Source: Nymphaea colorata
Lineage: Eukaryota > Streptophyta > Magnoliopsida > Nymphaeales > Nymphaeaceae
NCBI RefSeq assembly: GCF_008831285.2
Contig: NC_045138.2
Span: forward strand, 29,235,934-29,299,933
Reading direction: 5' to 3'
DNA: 64,000 bases
Position 1 is the first letter of the stretch. Each line of letters starts with the position of its first letter. The position numbers and the translations under genes were made by a program. Shown here in pieces: positions 9,700 through 21,430 of the stretch. The notes under the pieces are model-generated. The model had not been told where the DNA came from and ran no database searches. It saw only the letters and a program-made list of their open reading frames with translations.

Positions 9700-11900
9700 A
9701 ATCCACTTGTTGGCAATTTGATGTAGCCGCTCAGCTCGGTCTTCATTTCTTCAACACAATCTCAAGGTCAATCAATGTCCCGTGCATTTGATGGAAAGTG
9801 TTAAGGTAATAGAGCAACAAAATCTCAAAGTATCCAACTCCAGCCATGGAAGACTAAACACGTCTATTCCAATAATAGATAAATTTATGTACAATAACAG
9901 TCCAACTTTTCAATATACTAAACTACAGGAAACTAAAATTCTTTTATGTCTGGATATGAAACTGTCATAGTTGCTAGCGAGCGAGCGAGCAAGCAAAAGA
10001 GAGAGAGAGGGTGCAACCAACACTCCAGTAGCCAGTACCCACGAGATTTAAACCTGCTATGTGCTTGTTATTTGTTAGCATGCTATGGGCCGGACCAGCT
10101 ATGCTATACACCTTTTGATAAGAAAGAGAGAAGGGGAGAGAAGGTTCATCTTCAGTATAGCTGACAAGGAGTTACTGTGCACAGCCTTTAAGGAAAGCCA
10201 ACATTGGGCCCCTGACCCACTTTTATGAGTAAGTAAAATAAGCAGGAACTTATGCACAAATGCAAATGTGCACAGGCCTATGCATATAACCAAGCTCAAG
10301 TGTAGTTGTAGACTCATGCCATACTCTGATTAATTGGATAACATTAACCATTTGCGTTATATTTTTATTATTCTTCAGAGTAAGTTTCTTATTTTACTTG
10401 CTTTTGATAAATTAACTGTTTGTAAGAAAAGTGCCCTGTCCTAACGATCCACCATTAGATCTGCAATTAATGTTCACGAAACTTAATTAAAAAAATGTTG
10501 GGAATGATGCTACAAGTCAACACCAATTAGTGTGGTAGGGTTCTGCCTGCCCCCAACTTGCCCATTCCCAAATTAATGCTTACCCCCAACTTGCCTATTC
10601 CCAAATTAATGCTTGACAGTCCAGTTTGTAGTAGAAACGCAACTAGTCATTAGCATCTTGAGAAAAATAAATCGATGGGATCGGAGGAGAGGAAAAAAAA
10701 CAGCAAGCAATGTTCATTCTTAGGTATTTTTATGTCCAAAGGTCTTGCATTCACAGTCAAAAAAATGCTTCGCTAGCTATTTCGTTTTGATTCAATCCCA
10801 CACTTGTACATGCTCAAGACTTCCATACTATTAGGAAATATGTCAATAAAGAGATGACATCAATAGTAAGAATAAGGGTAGAAATGCTATCTATCAAAAA
10901 GTTGTTGAGATAAAGGAATCTTTATTTTTCTTCTTCATTTGTCATACTACTTCATCTCAAGCTGAACGGTAGCAATTTGATCTTCAGACTTCAAAGCAAA
11001 ACGAAAGTAAATCTTTGAAACTTATATATATATTCTTAATAAAATAAAAATATCACGAGATCAAGATGTAGAAAATTGGTAATTATCGCCGGAAGTCCAA
11101 AAGTGTGCTGAAAACCTGCTCAAAGACACAAGAGACTAGAATTCCAATTTGTTAAACAAACAGTTGAAATAACCTTGAACCTCCATCCAGCGACAAAAGA
11201 TCATTCCCGACTTTTTTTTCCTCATTTTGGTTCAATTCCTGTACCAATTTATGCATGTTCAAGATATGAATGCTCAATAGATTGCCAGCATTCTTAGAAA
11301 CAGAAATCAAGATATATTGTACTAGAAGTTTTCCTGTCAAGAAAAGTGTTTTCTTGCTGTGCCTGCCAGCTAAAATTTTTACTGACCGATCTTTTTCTAT
11401 TTGTTAGACATTTTAACCCTTTTACTGACTCACGAAGTTCAGCATCGTCGCCATCTCTAGTAAATATCGTAGAAGTAGCACGGCTTTGGAGTAGCTAGTT
11501 GCTTTCTCATCCATGAACGTATATGAGTACTGTGATCAGAGATGAACTCTTTCCAAAGACATTGCTGATCTGGTAGGAGATTAGACATTCATGCACGTAA
11601 TTAATGACTAGATCTCATCGCAGATTGGTGCTGAAAAACGTCCAAGAAGAGAAAAGAGTACCACCTGCGACATTTTTGTATGTGCCATGCAAGTAAAGGG
11701 CTGCTGCTAAATACTTTAATAATCTCGATTACTGAAGATAGTGCTTAATACAACACAGTGAACCATGGCCTCAACTTCAGCTAACAAATCATAGAAAGGA
11801 TACAGAACATCAAACTGATCATGTCGTCACCGTGCTTATTCAGTCTTACTTAACAACTCACTAGGTTTCAGACACACACTAGAAGAAAGAAGCAGACCCA
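9700..11900. other. Intergenic spacer with a small tandem duplication
   Basis: No gene was supported. A short GAGCGAGC/GAGAGAGA stretch occurs near 9975-10010, and a 33-bp tandem duplication lies at 10550-10614. The rest is AT-rich with short, domain-free open frames. Confidence 0.4.
10550..10614. repeat. 33-bp tandem duplication
   Basis: CCCCCAACTTGCC(C/T)ATTCCC and the following AAATTAATGCTT occur twice, starting at 10550 and 10583, with one or two differences. Confidence 0.8.
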
Positions 11901-11924
11901 AAGAAAAAAAAAATGAAAAGCCGC

Positions 11925-12311
11925 TCATGGGAGAGTTGGGTTGATGATAGACAGGTTGACATTGTCAAAGTAGTCGTTTGTATGAGCCAGACACCAGAAG
12001 TACCTCGTAAAGCTTCCGTCCTTTACTCTGATCATCATCCTCCAGTTGCTGATTCCACCCGGCAGATGCTCCTCCTGCCCTTCCACCACCTTCTCGAATT
12101 TGACGCAAGTGTGGTGCCACTCATTGTAGACGTCCACAGCGTATTTCCCCAAGATCCGGTATATTCTCATCTTCGACGCATTCTTCACGCGAGTCCAGAA
12201 TAGACCCGGGGGAGGAGGATCCGGGCGAGAAGCAGTGGCTTGCAGAGCCAATGCTGCAAGGCAGGTGAGCACGACGCAGGCAAGCAGCAAAGGGAAGCGA
12301 GCTGTTGCCAT
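11925..12311 (-). CDS. Secreted phytocystatin-like protein with altered inhibitory loops
   Basis: Single-exon 128-residue frame from ATG 12311 (MATARF). A GTG codon lies in frame just upstream but ATG is chosen because the hydrophobic signal peptide (residues 1-28) follows it. Residues 54-63 (LGKYAVDVYN) fit the plant cystatin helix signature, and the region WTRVKN before it and VKFEKVVEG after it fit the cysteine-proteinase-inhibitor-5 type of fold. The papain-binding QxVxG loop is not preserved (GQEEHLPGG at 78-86), and the usual P-W hairpin near the end is absent. Two cysteines, C69 and C107, could pair. Phytocystatins inhibit papain-like proteases; whether this divergent one still does is doubtful. 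It lies antisense to, and between, the RING copies. Confidence 0.72.
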   Translation of the reverse strand: MATARFPLLLACVVLTCLAALALQATASRPDPPPPGLFWTRVKNASKMRIYRILGKYAVDVYNEWHHTCVKFEKVVEGQEEHLPGGISNWRMMIRVKDGSFTRYFWCLAHTNDYFDNVNLSIINPTLP

Positions 12312-12415
12312 CTTGCTTACGATCACAAGGGAGGAGAACTGAACTACTCGAGCTCTTCTTGCCTGTGAGAGTCAGTGAGTGCAATAGATGAGTTGAGATG
12401 CAACACTGAGGCATG

Positions 12416-12424
12416 TATTTATAG
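12416..12424 (-). promoter_or_regulatory. TATA box of the cystatin-like gene
   Basis: On the minus strand the sequence is CTATAAATA, about 105 bp upstream of ATG 12311. This spacing fits a plant promoter with a short 5' leader of roughly 70-75 bases. Confidence 0.65.
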
Positions 12425-12429
12425 AGCAA

Positions 12430-14104
12430 CTGAGCTCTCTTCTCTAACTTATTCCTAGCTCCTTCTTCATGCTCCTCCCCCTTCCCACTAGTCACATGGC
12501 GTCATCTGATGAGGTCCCAATCATTTTTCTCCAGCCCATGTGATTGGCCGGGAGCGGAGGAGAGGGAGGAGTGAGCTGTAAGTATGAGGGAATCGTGACC
12601 TCGATTAATTACCATTCATATCTCTACAACCATATTTCATGGATGCCAGTGTGTTTGATTTTCTAGACCTGACGATGCCAGAAACAGATTAAAGGTCTTG
12701 TTCTTTAGTGTTCCAGGAACAAGAACAACAAATGCTGTCCCACGAATGCCGGGAAACACACCATTTTGGTGTTCTGGTAGCTCGCGGGATGGCGGATCAA
12801 ATGTCTTCTACAGGCCGCGGTTTTAGCTAGTAGGCAAATTAAGGCTCACAAAGTACTAAAGATTCTTTCTAGATAAATATATATCTCGAAGAACTGTCAG
12901 AACTTAACTTAAAATCGACAGTCAAAACGTAATAATAGCATCAGTTTTTTAGATTATAAAGAGAAGGGGCGATCCATATTCCAAGAAATTGAACGGTCTC
13001 TGACTTATGTGCTTTTTTACAAATTAATTAATGGGTTTTCTGCAACCGTTGCTGTATATCAATATGTCATATTCCAAAGACCAGCTAAAGCAACGCTAGC
13101 GAATGCTTTGGCATGCTTAGATAACAATGGAAGGACTAATGTCTTTTTATCAGGAATGAAAAGACTGTCGGGTAGGCAGCGCTACTTCAGAACTATCTAA
13201 TGTTGAAACTCTCAATTTTTTCAGAGCGTTGTCTTACAGAACTTGTCTGAATGCAATGCCCACGTTCAAAAAACTCGGGAATCAACAACAAAATGCTAGC
13301 CTTTTCATATATATCGTACAATCTGATCTAGAAAATGACAGATTATGATCATTTTTTTTGTGGGTACTTGGATGTGAAGAATGAAGATAACAACATTATT
13401 GGTACATCTAGTTTCTCAAAGGATCATGATCTGAGAACATGTGCTTACGCACCTTAATTTATCTGCAAATAACAGTTTCTGCGAATGCAGTGGGAGGGAT
13501 GTTAGACTCAACTACTGCCTTTTGATGGACGACAAATTAGAAAGTTAAGGGCTGCATCACCAAAAGAAGAAATTAAGAACAAAACTAGATCGCAGTACTG
13601 TCCACAATGCCAAATAGATAACATAAAGAATAGATGTAGTTCTTACTATTGCTGCAAATTTGGTTCTTATTGTCACAGTAATCTATTCTTTATGTTGCTG
13701 GCTGCTTTTAGTGTTGTGGGGAAGGGACGTGCAGTTTCTTGATGCGCAGATTTCAAGTCATAGATTCTAGCATTGTAGTGAAGGGACGTGGAATTTTCAA
13801 AAGTTGCTGACGCTGTTGGACATGCTTGCCACAAACTCCGGGTTAGGTGAACGGCCAGATTAGCTGGCCTTCCACTTCTCCCTACTCTAGAAACAACAAA
13901 ATCCGAGAAACAAAAGAAAATTCCTTTCTCGCCAATGCACGCCACCCTCCTCCCTCGAAAGCAGCTTTCAAGATTATAAAAGTGCCCCCCTATAGAACAG
14001 AATAAGAAGCAAAATTAAGGAGAAATAAAGTCAAAATGCGAGCACAAAGTCCAACGTGCCCCACTCACAACATGCACTACTCTTTTGACCTGTGGTCAGC
14101 TTAA

Positions 14105-14140
<36 letters not shown>

Positions 14141-15420
14141 GAGGAGCACTCAATATTTACAGTTTTCTAGATCGGAAGAAGAGACACTCACCTACCGAAT
14201 AAATATTTGAAAACGTTAATGTGAAAATAAGAGCCCACACCAGCCCCCACATGTGAGTGTGACTCCTCCACACAAAGAAAATGCTTGTGTTAAAACACCC
14301 ATAAGAAGAAAATGACAAAAAACCAAACTGCTTAAATACAATACCTAAAATGTTTTTTTGTAATCGAATCTTCCCAATATGAACAAGTTGATGGAAAACA
14401 TATGTTAAGTTGATATTTTTGGAGCTTAATGATCTTTTTATGTTACGCAAAGCGGCAAAAATGAATGGCTCCTATAACATCAACATATTGGTAATAGAAA
14501 AATCCACATTTTTTTTTATAAAAAACATGTATCAAAGTAGTTTTATAAATATATTAGAATGTTTATATCTTGTTTAATCAACATTCACATAATTGGCTGA
14601 TTCAAATCGAGTTCGTTTATATTATATACAATCAAAAGAACATACCTCTAATCAGGCCGTTTAACAATTACTTTGTTATGAAGGTGGTTTATATTATGAC
14701 TAAACATAGATATAACAAATACCAGATGCCACAATGACGACGAAAGTACGAAGATACCATATACAAAAAATGGGTTTTGACGCCACAATGAACTCGACAT
14801 CAATAAAATAAAATTGTACATAATTGCAAGACATTTTGTGCCATAAAGTATAAACAACGCCTTCATCATCGGCCCCGATTGGTAAGTTCAAATCGTGTCG
14901 GTGGCAGACCAATTCGATTAATGGTTGATTCATGTGCACCGGCCGCATGTCATCAGATTTTAAGTTTTTTTTCAAATATTTTAATATTCCTTAATTTTAA
15001 TTAGTTTTTATATATATTTCTTTTTTTTTTTTCAAAATAACTTTCTAATGACTTTGACTGGTTCAAACTTGAAAGTTGGTAGCCTGCCAAATGCAACTTT
15101 TCAGAATACTAATTAAGTAATTATCACAACCGCTTGTTGGTTTTCAGGAAGCATTAAACTAGACAAAATATCTTCATAAGATAATTGGTATGACTAGTGA
15201 AATGCAACTTTAATTATCGATTGATCTAAAAAAAATTCAAAGTTTAATTACGTATATATGTTATTTCTTTAAGGGGTCGTTTGTTTGCTCCTATATAAAA
15301 TCACCAGAATTTGAGAAACATTGAGTCAAAACCAAATTTCTTCCCTCTAATTTTAGGTCCAATCTTTTTGCATAAAATCAAAATAAGAATTACAAGTGGA
15401 GTCTTAAATGTAACATAAGA
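12430..15420. other. Intergenic spacer, AT-rich
   Basis: No gene was supported. A poly-T run is at about 14105-14140. Short reading frames on both strands have no recognisable domains. Sequence around 12640-12800 contains GTTCCAGGAACAAGAAC-like inverted motifs that may be transposon debris. Confidence 0.4.
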
Positions 15421-15426
15421 CTCTTA

Positions 15427-16168
15427 GGTTGTCTTTGTTTCAGAGTGGATCTCAGATCCATAGACTTTTGGATTCATCTACCCCCAACCCCTCACCCATG
15501 ACCTTAAATATATGATTTTTAACAAATAGTATATATTTAAAATCCATGCTACTGAGATTTTCATCTCCACAAAGTTTTTTATGCAACTTGAGATCTTAGA
15601 TTGGAGGCTATCAAACATGACTTTAGTTTGATGAATCATGGATTTTTTTTGTGGGTCTGTAATAGCATCAATAGATGCATCATTCATGGATTTTAGATGT
15701 GAAGTGATTCAAACATCCTCAAGTTGCATTTGATGGCATCAATTCTGGGATCAGCATAAAAAAGTGTGTTTTGAGATATCCTCAATTCAAACAAACTGGG
15801 GAGCTTAATGGTATGGATTTTAAATCAATGTTACTTGTTAAAAACTATAGATTTAATGTCGGATGGGGGTTGGTGCGATGGCCAGGGTGGGTACTGATAG
15901 GCAGTCAGTCTCTATTTTGATCTCGCGTAGCATCAACTCTTTGTGCTGCAAACAATGAGACACTGATATCTAAATAGTGTATGATAGGGTGTCTCTTCGA
16001 GGCACCAATGCAGCCCTAGATCTTAAGGGAATGACCGGAGAGGGCTTTGAGCAGTGAGATTAGACTTTCACTCACCCGAAAAAAATGTTAGATAAGAAAA
16101 ATGTCCGACTTTAAATCTATGGATTTAAGATCTTAACGCTTCAAATGTACGAAGAAACAAACACAACC
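15427..16168. mobile_element. Tourist/Harbinger-like MITE candidate (742 bp)
   Basis: The left end GGTTGTCTTTGTTTC (15427-15441) matches the reverse complement of the right end GAAACAAACACAACC (16154-16168) at 14 of 15 bases. Inverted similarity continues inward (ATCCATAGA on both sides). Flanking trinucleotides are TTA and TTC, compatible with the 3-bp target preference of PIF/Harbinger elements with one change. No transposase is encoded. Confidence 0.65.
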
Positions 16169-17815
16169 TTCAATTTCTTGACCGGATCATGAATTTTTAA
16201 AGGCAAGTTAACGAAGCGATCTCCCCTTTATCCACTTGCCGGTAAATAGCTGAGAAATTGCTGCTGTAACTTTTTTTAACATTTGTTGAACTAAATCTCA
16301 TAATATAGTTTGTGACATTTCAAAAACTAAAAAAAAAAACTAAACATTAAAAGTATTAAATTTCATGCAACGCTCGTTTCCCGGATGTGCTATTTGCAAG
16401 CAACGCTAGGTTTCTTCAAAACTAAGTTCTGGCGCGGCCACCGAGCATGTCCTTAAATGATTAATTTACACCAAGTGGCTGCTCAATTGGCCAAAGAATT
16501 CCAAAGCAATTTCATAAGGCGATGGGCAGTCCCGAGGAGGGTTCTTCACGTGGCCTCAAGCTGTAGAGACTAGCCAGTTGGCATATAGGCACGGCCTTTC
16601 CACAAAGCAAGGCGAAGAGATTGAGGGAGCCTCCACGGCTTTTTCATAATTAATGATCAGCCCAGCCCGTTCAAGCCTATGCGCGAAAGCTTTTTGCACA
16701 AGGAGTCGAGCTCACTCGGGGTTCATTTGAATTTGATTGCAAACTTCGAGTTTTTGCTCAAAATGTTCACAAATAAAGTCATTCGTAGTTGAATTAATTT
16801 AAAGAAACCAGTTAAAAGAGTTGATGAGTTAAATGAGTTAAAAAGAAACGAAACAAGTTGAAGTTAACATAAATGAGTTAAAGCCAGTTTAGGTGGACGC
16901 TATATCGTCAAGCCAAACTCGTGCTTATTGCACAATTCATCACTTTGACAAGTTTTGTTTTATATTGAAGATTTTAATCTTCAGAATTTCAGAATGTTGT
17001 TAAGTGGTTGGTTGTAAACTTTTTTTTTTTTGAGTTGAAATTGAAATTACTAGGAGGCAAGTTGGGATCCACCAAACCAGGTTTGACATTTGGTATCAAG
17101 CAGAACTAGGGTCTCAGAGGCCTTGACATGTGTTCTTAATGGATGGATTGCAATGCCCCACTTTGATAAGTTAGTCTAGTGTTGAAAATTATGAGAGATC
17201 TTTAAGAGCTTATAAAAATTGTAAAAGTGGTTTATTGTCCTTGTTTATAGTCTTTTGAGGATTAAAACCGAAGCTGCTAAAAGTGGGTTAGGATCCACTA
17301 AAACAAGTCCTAACATGTTTTATGAAACTCAACTCGAGTCCGAGCTGAGCTCAAGATCGAGTGTTTTGAGTGGAGTCGAGCTGCCCTGCATATATGACTT
17401 TTAGACTTTTAAATTGCAAAGAGGTCAAGAGTTCGATGCTTATCGTCCACTTGGATATTTAAAGCAACGCGTTTCATGGATCCATCCACCATGGAGCAAA
17501 AAATGTATCAGTATCAATCATTTGTTGAGTTGGAACCCATATTTCAGGTCGACAGTCAACCGCACGAAGGTGGCATCATGGCGCAGTATTTTGTACTATC
17601 GAGAATGCCAATCCTGCTCTCTTGTAGCTTCAGATGCATGCAAGATCAATGGTGCGATCGACATATGATTTGATCGTGAAATTAATGCACCAATACAGTG
17701 TCAGTGTGTGGAGTCAGATGCACAAAAATTCCATTGGAGATTCTATCAACAGTAGACGAAGGCTAAGCTCACTTGCAACCGGCACCTCTCCACATACAAA
17801 ATTGATAAGCATAGG
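16169..17815. other. Intergenic spacer
   Basis: No gene was supported. Short frames near 17414-17840 lack recognisable domains. CGAGCTC-rich sequence near 16680-16730 and 17330-17390 resembles transposon ends also seen near 4.2 kb, but boundaries were not found. Confidence 0.35.
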
Positions 17816-18490
17816 TTCCCATAACCTTGACATCCATTGACGATAAGCATGGAAAACTAAATGATTTTTTTTTCTCTATCATTTATTTTTATTTATCTTG
17901 TTGGGATTCTTCCTTTAAATCTCTTTAAAAAGAGTTATCTTTCAACCTTATTGTTAACATTCTCCGTCAAACTAGAAGAAGAATATGAATGTCCATGTTT
18001 GCTGCAAAACTTTATAAAAACTGATCAATTTATCTCTTTGGTGGTGATTTGGCGAACCCAAATTTGTTTCATGAAGTTTTTCTTCAACGGAATCAAGTCC
18101 TCGCTTGGATGAAGAAGACAGTGATCTCTTTGGTCGTCTATAGGCCATTTCTGGATTTCGACATTCTTCGACAAGCATCCTGTTCTGATCCTATGTTGAA
18201 AACATATAAAAGAAGCAAAGTAAACAATAAAATGCAATGAAAAGTTTATTTTCATTAAAAAATGCATGGTTTTTCATTATGAAAGACTATCATGAACCTT
18301 GTCTACACAGGTTAAATAGGTGACGTTTCCCATAACCTTGGCATCCATTTGACGATAAGCATGGAAAACTAAATTTAATTTTGTAAAAAAAAATTATTTT
18401 CCTTTATCATTTAATTTGATTTATGGTTTCTGTTCTTGAATATCTTTAGAAACGGTTGCCCTTCAACCTTTATCCTTTAACAATTTTCTC
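17816..18490. repeat. Direct repeat pair, about 150-165 bp each
   Basis: The segments 17816-17964 and 18326-18490 share a common order of blocks: TTCCCATAACCTTG(A/G)CATCC, CGATAAGCATGGAAAACTAAAT, a T-rich part with ATCATTTA, ATCTCTTTA/ATATCTTTA and TTCAACCTT. They flank about 360 bp of unrelated AT-rich sequence. They could be old terminal repeats or a local duplication; no coding capacity is seen. Confidence 0.65.
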
Positions 18491-18549
18491 ATGCTCATCT
18501 TCAACCTTATTTAATGTCATTCTTGTCCTGCGCTGGCGATGCTGCACCG

Positions 18550-19030
18550 TGATCTCAGAGCCTAGATCCACAACAATGCCGTGGTCACGTTAAGAGTGCA
18601 CTGCTTCTTGGCCTGTAATTCCCCAACTCACAATTGGGGAACGACAGGGATCTCATCTGTTCTCTGCTTGTGTTTGTTTCGTCTGCTGCCCAAATGCAAG
18701 CATGCTTTCCACATGCTGGGGAGAGACAGAATTCAGCAGCTGCCTGCTGCAACAGAAAGTCATCGTTGTCATTGAGGGTCAGCAATTTGGCAGAACCAAT
18801 TGATTCAGCAGCAGGTGAGCATTCTTGGTTCAGAGGACCATAGTGACGAAAATAGAACAGGTGAGTATTCCATTTGCGGTCACGCCAGAGATTTACCATC
18901 CTTGACATGGCAGATCTAACTCAAGGAAAGAGAAAGTGTTCACTTTCCCGATCGAACCGATGATGGTAGCTTGGTCTCGTCGAGAATGAGCAATGATGGT
19001 GAGTCACAATATAGGTTGAGTGAGCTCCAA
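18550..19030 (+). pseudogene. RING-H2 relic 3 (degenerate double-RING copy)
   Basis: CTGCTGCCCAAATGCAAGCATGC at about 18673-18695 translates as LLPKCKHAFHM, the core of a RING-H2, but the flanking ligands are missing. Further on, ACATGGCAGATCTAACTCAA (about 18905) and GAGAATGAGCAATGATGG (about 18982) correspond to the linker between the two RINGs of the 20606 gene. The colinear order identifies a heavily decayed copy of that gene. Confidence 0.6.
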
Positions 19031-19740
19031 TTTGATCGCCACGCACCTGGAAAGCCCAGTCTGGAAGCAAAGTCTAGATTTCCTGGAGATCAAATCGTGA
19101 AGTTGAGGCAGCAATGTGGCAGAACAAATCCAAAGAAAGAATGAGATCTCAAATGGCCGAAACGATGTTACCAGCAGAGGCTCTCTGCCGGACAAATGCA
19201 AATTCAGTGCTCCGGCGATGGTAGACTCTACTAGTCACCAGATAGAGTTTTTGGGTCTTTATTGGCAACATTTTTCTGGGCTACTTTCGGCAAAGGTTGC
19301 TTTTCTCTAGAAATATGTAAAAAGAAGAAGAATTCTAAAAGTCAGATAACATTAAAAAAATATTTGAAAATTAAAGATGAAAAGGAGACTTAAGAAATGC
19401 AAATATAAGTGACTAAACGCGTAGGGATTTGTTAACAAGTTACAGCAAGTCGTGTAATAATTAGCAAAGTGAATGAATGACAAGTAACGTGGAATGAAGG
19501 CAACTAAATAGCCATAATTAGCACCATACGTTAGCCGCACAACGCCAATTTGGGGTTTTAAACCTTAATGTACGTTCAATGCTTTTAAATAGCCAACTTG
19601 TCCTAAGTTCAACGCTTTACGCGGATATTTTGGCGATACAATATCGTTATATATGTTTCCTGATATTAAAAACCTTATCCTTTGTGTTAGCAATAAAACC
19701 GAGATATTTTCAAAATGGTGTAAAGTGTAAACAAATCTTC

Positions 19741-19960
19741 AGCTTGAAGAAAGCATTACTTTGCTTTCTGAAAAGAAAACTTGCCAAGAAAAATTGTTCA
19801 GGAAAGAAGAACCCGGACCATCAAATTGGCCTACATATGGTGCTTCACATGGGATGTGGCCCAGCAGCTAAGTGGGCAGGATGTACAGATCACAGATTTT
19901 CAAGACATTGAAGAAAATAGTGGTTGATACACAAGATGTAGGATCCACATACGAAAAAAT
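19741..19960. repeat. Duplicated upstream block, copy A
   Basis: This block and 23210-23405 share colinear motifs such as TTGGCCTACATAT(G/A)(G/T)TGCTTC, CCCAGCAGC and AGGATCCACATA. In this copy the block lies about 640 bp upstream of the ATG at 20606. In the other copy it is about 10 bp from the start of the decayed gene. It documents duplication of upstream DNA together with the RING gene. Confidence 0.75.
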
Positions 19961-20378
19961 ATCTAGAAGCCAATGATTATCATTGAGTGATTACGGTAGA
20001 TTTTCTAACAACGATCTTGAAAAATCGGGTCATTTGGAATTACTTTTTGACTCAGTAAACAAGTGGCAACAGATCTGAAGGAAATCAGAAGGCTAGAACT
20101 AATCAAAACGATGCACAACGTAGCGTAGGAAGCTAGTTACTGCCACACTGATTGATCTTTAACACAGGAAGATCCTGGGACCAAAATGTTAAAGTTGGAC
20201 TAGAATTCCCTCTGATCTTGACGATGTTAGCAGTGAAGACAGCTGCTCTTTGGCTCTATCGTAAGAAAAGCCGAATAACTTTCTCATCCATTCAGATGCT
20301 TGCAGATATCGATCAGACTTTGTAGAAGACTCACGCATAGAAAATAATCTAGAAAGTGAAAGAAGGAATTGACTTGCA

Positions 20379-20387
20379 TATATAAAT
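20379..20387 (+). promoter_or_regulatory. TATA-box candidate of the double-RING gene
   Basis: TATATAAAT preceded by TTGACTTGCA, a phrase shared with the promoters of decayed copies 5361 and (less clearly) 7630. A second candidate TATATAAAA lies at 20424-20432. Both are 175-230 bp upstream of the ATG. Confidence 0.45.
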
Positions 20388-20605
20388 GAGACACTTGTGT
20401 GGTAACTTAAAACATTCTTCTCTTATATAAAAATGAAATTCTAACAGAATTTTAAGGAAGCGGGAAGGCACCCTGAGACCAATCACGACTGCCACAGAAG
20501 AGGGAAAAAGTCTGCAGATGACAAGGCGATGCCTTTTACCTGCTCTGCTTCCTTAATTTACCTCGCCCTTCTCTTTGGCCAAAGCAGCAGAAGAAGAGAT
20601 CAAAT

Positions 20606-21430
20606 ATGCCTGATGGTGCGCTCTATTTGCTTGTGGTATCCGCGTTTTCCTTCGTCGGCTTCGTTCTGTTGTGCTTGCGCTGCCGCAGTGCTAATCGAGG
20701 AAACAACAGCAATATTAGCCTTCATCACGTTCAGGTGATCCCTTCCAGGGATCCGCCACAGACTTCTGGAATTGAAGAGGAACTCGTCAGTTCCTTGCCT
20801 TTGATTGTGTTCTCGTCACAAGACGACTCGAGCATTCTAGCCTCAGAATGTGCAGTTTGCCTTGCCAGATTTGAAGACTCTGATTTGCTTCACCTGCTGC
20901 CCAAGTGCAAACACAGCTTTCATGTCCAGTGCATAGACAAATGGCTTGAGAACCACTCGAGTTGCCCAATATGCCGGCAAAATATCGATGCCCAAGACTT
21001 CGCTTCCTTCAGATGGCTGTATGGCTCATGGAATTCAGGTAACATGGCAGGCCCAACTCAAATAACAACAGAGACTTCTGTTGACCAAGGTGACAACAGC
21101 AGGCAGGTTACATTGAGGATGAGCAGTGAACCTGACGGATCGAGTGTAGGTTCGATATGTGCAATTTGTCGTAATAGAATTGAGGACTCGGAATTGCTTC
21201 TTCTGCTTCCCAAATGCGGCCACAGTTTTCACGTTAGCTGCACACAGTATTGGCTTGAGGGTCACGCAGTATGCCCTGTTTGCAGCCAAAACATAGATCC
21301 CCAAGAACTTTCATCCTTCACAGTCATCAGGCAAGAAACAAGGAAGTCACTCAGTAACGTGGGAGAATCAACCCAATCGACAAATAAGAATCTATTGTGC
21401 CAAAAGGATGATCCTGCGCAGGCTCGATGA
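20606..21430 (+). CDS. Membrane-anchored protein with two tandem RING-H2 domains
   Basis: Intact 274-residue intronless frame from ATG 20606. An N-terminal transmembrane segment (about 5-26) is followed by a GLD-like region (GIEEELVSSLP, from 55). RING1 has C82, C85, C101, H103, H106, C109, C120, C123 with arginine R124 directly after. After a polar linker (about 130-180), RING2 has C185, C188, C204, H206, H209, C212, C223, C226. Ligand spacing is identical in both, and each keeps the tryptophan four residues after the sixth ligand. RING2 has serine S227 in place of the linchpin arginine. ATL proteins normally carry one RING-H2, so this is an unusual layout. The gene is probably an E3 ligase working at a membrane, with RING1 the likelier catalytic module. 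Decayed relatives on both sides share the layout. Confidence 0.93.
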   Translation: MPDGALYLLVVSAFSFVGFVLLCLRCRSANRGNNSNISLHHVQVIPSRDPPQTSGIEEELVSSLPLIVFSSQDDSSILASECAVCLARFEDSDLLHLLPKCKHSFHVQCIDKWLENHSSCPICRQNIDAQDFASFRWLYGSWNSGNMAGPTQITTETSVDQGDNSRQVTLRMSSEPDGSSVGSICAICRNRIEDSELLLLLPKCGHSFHVSCTQYWLEGHAVCPVCSQNIDPQELSSFTVIRQETRKSLSNVGESTQSTNKNLLCQKDDPAQAR

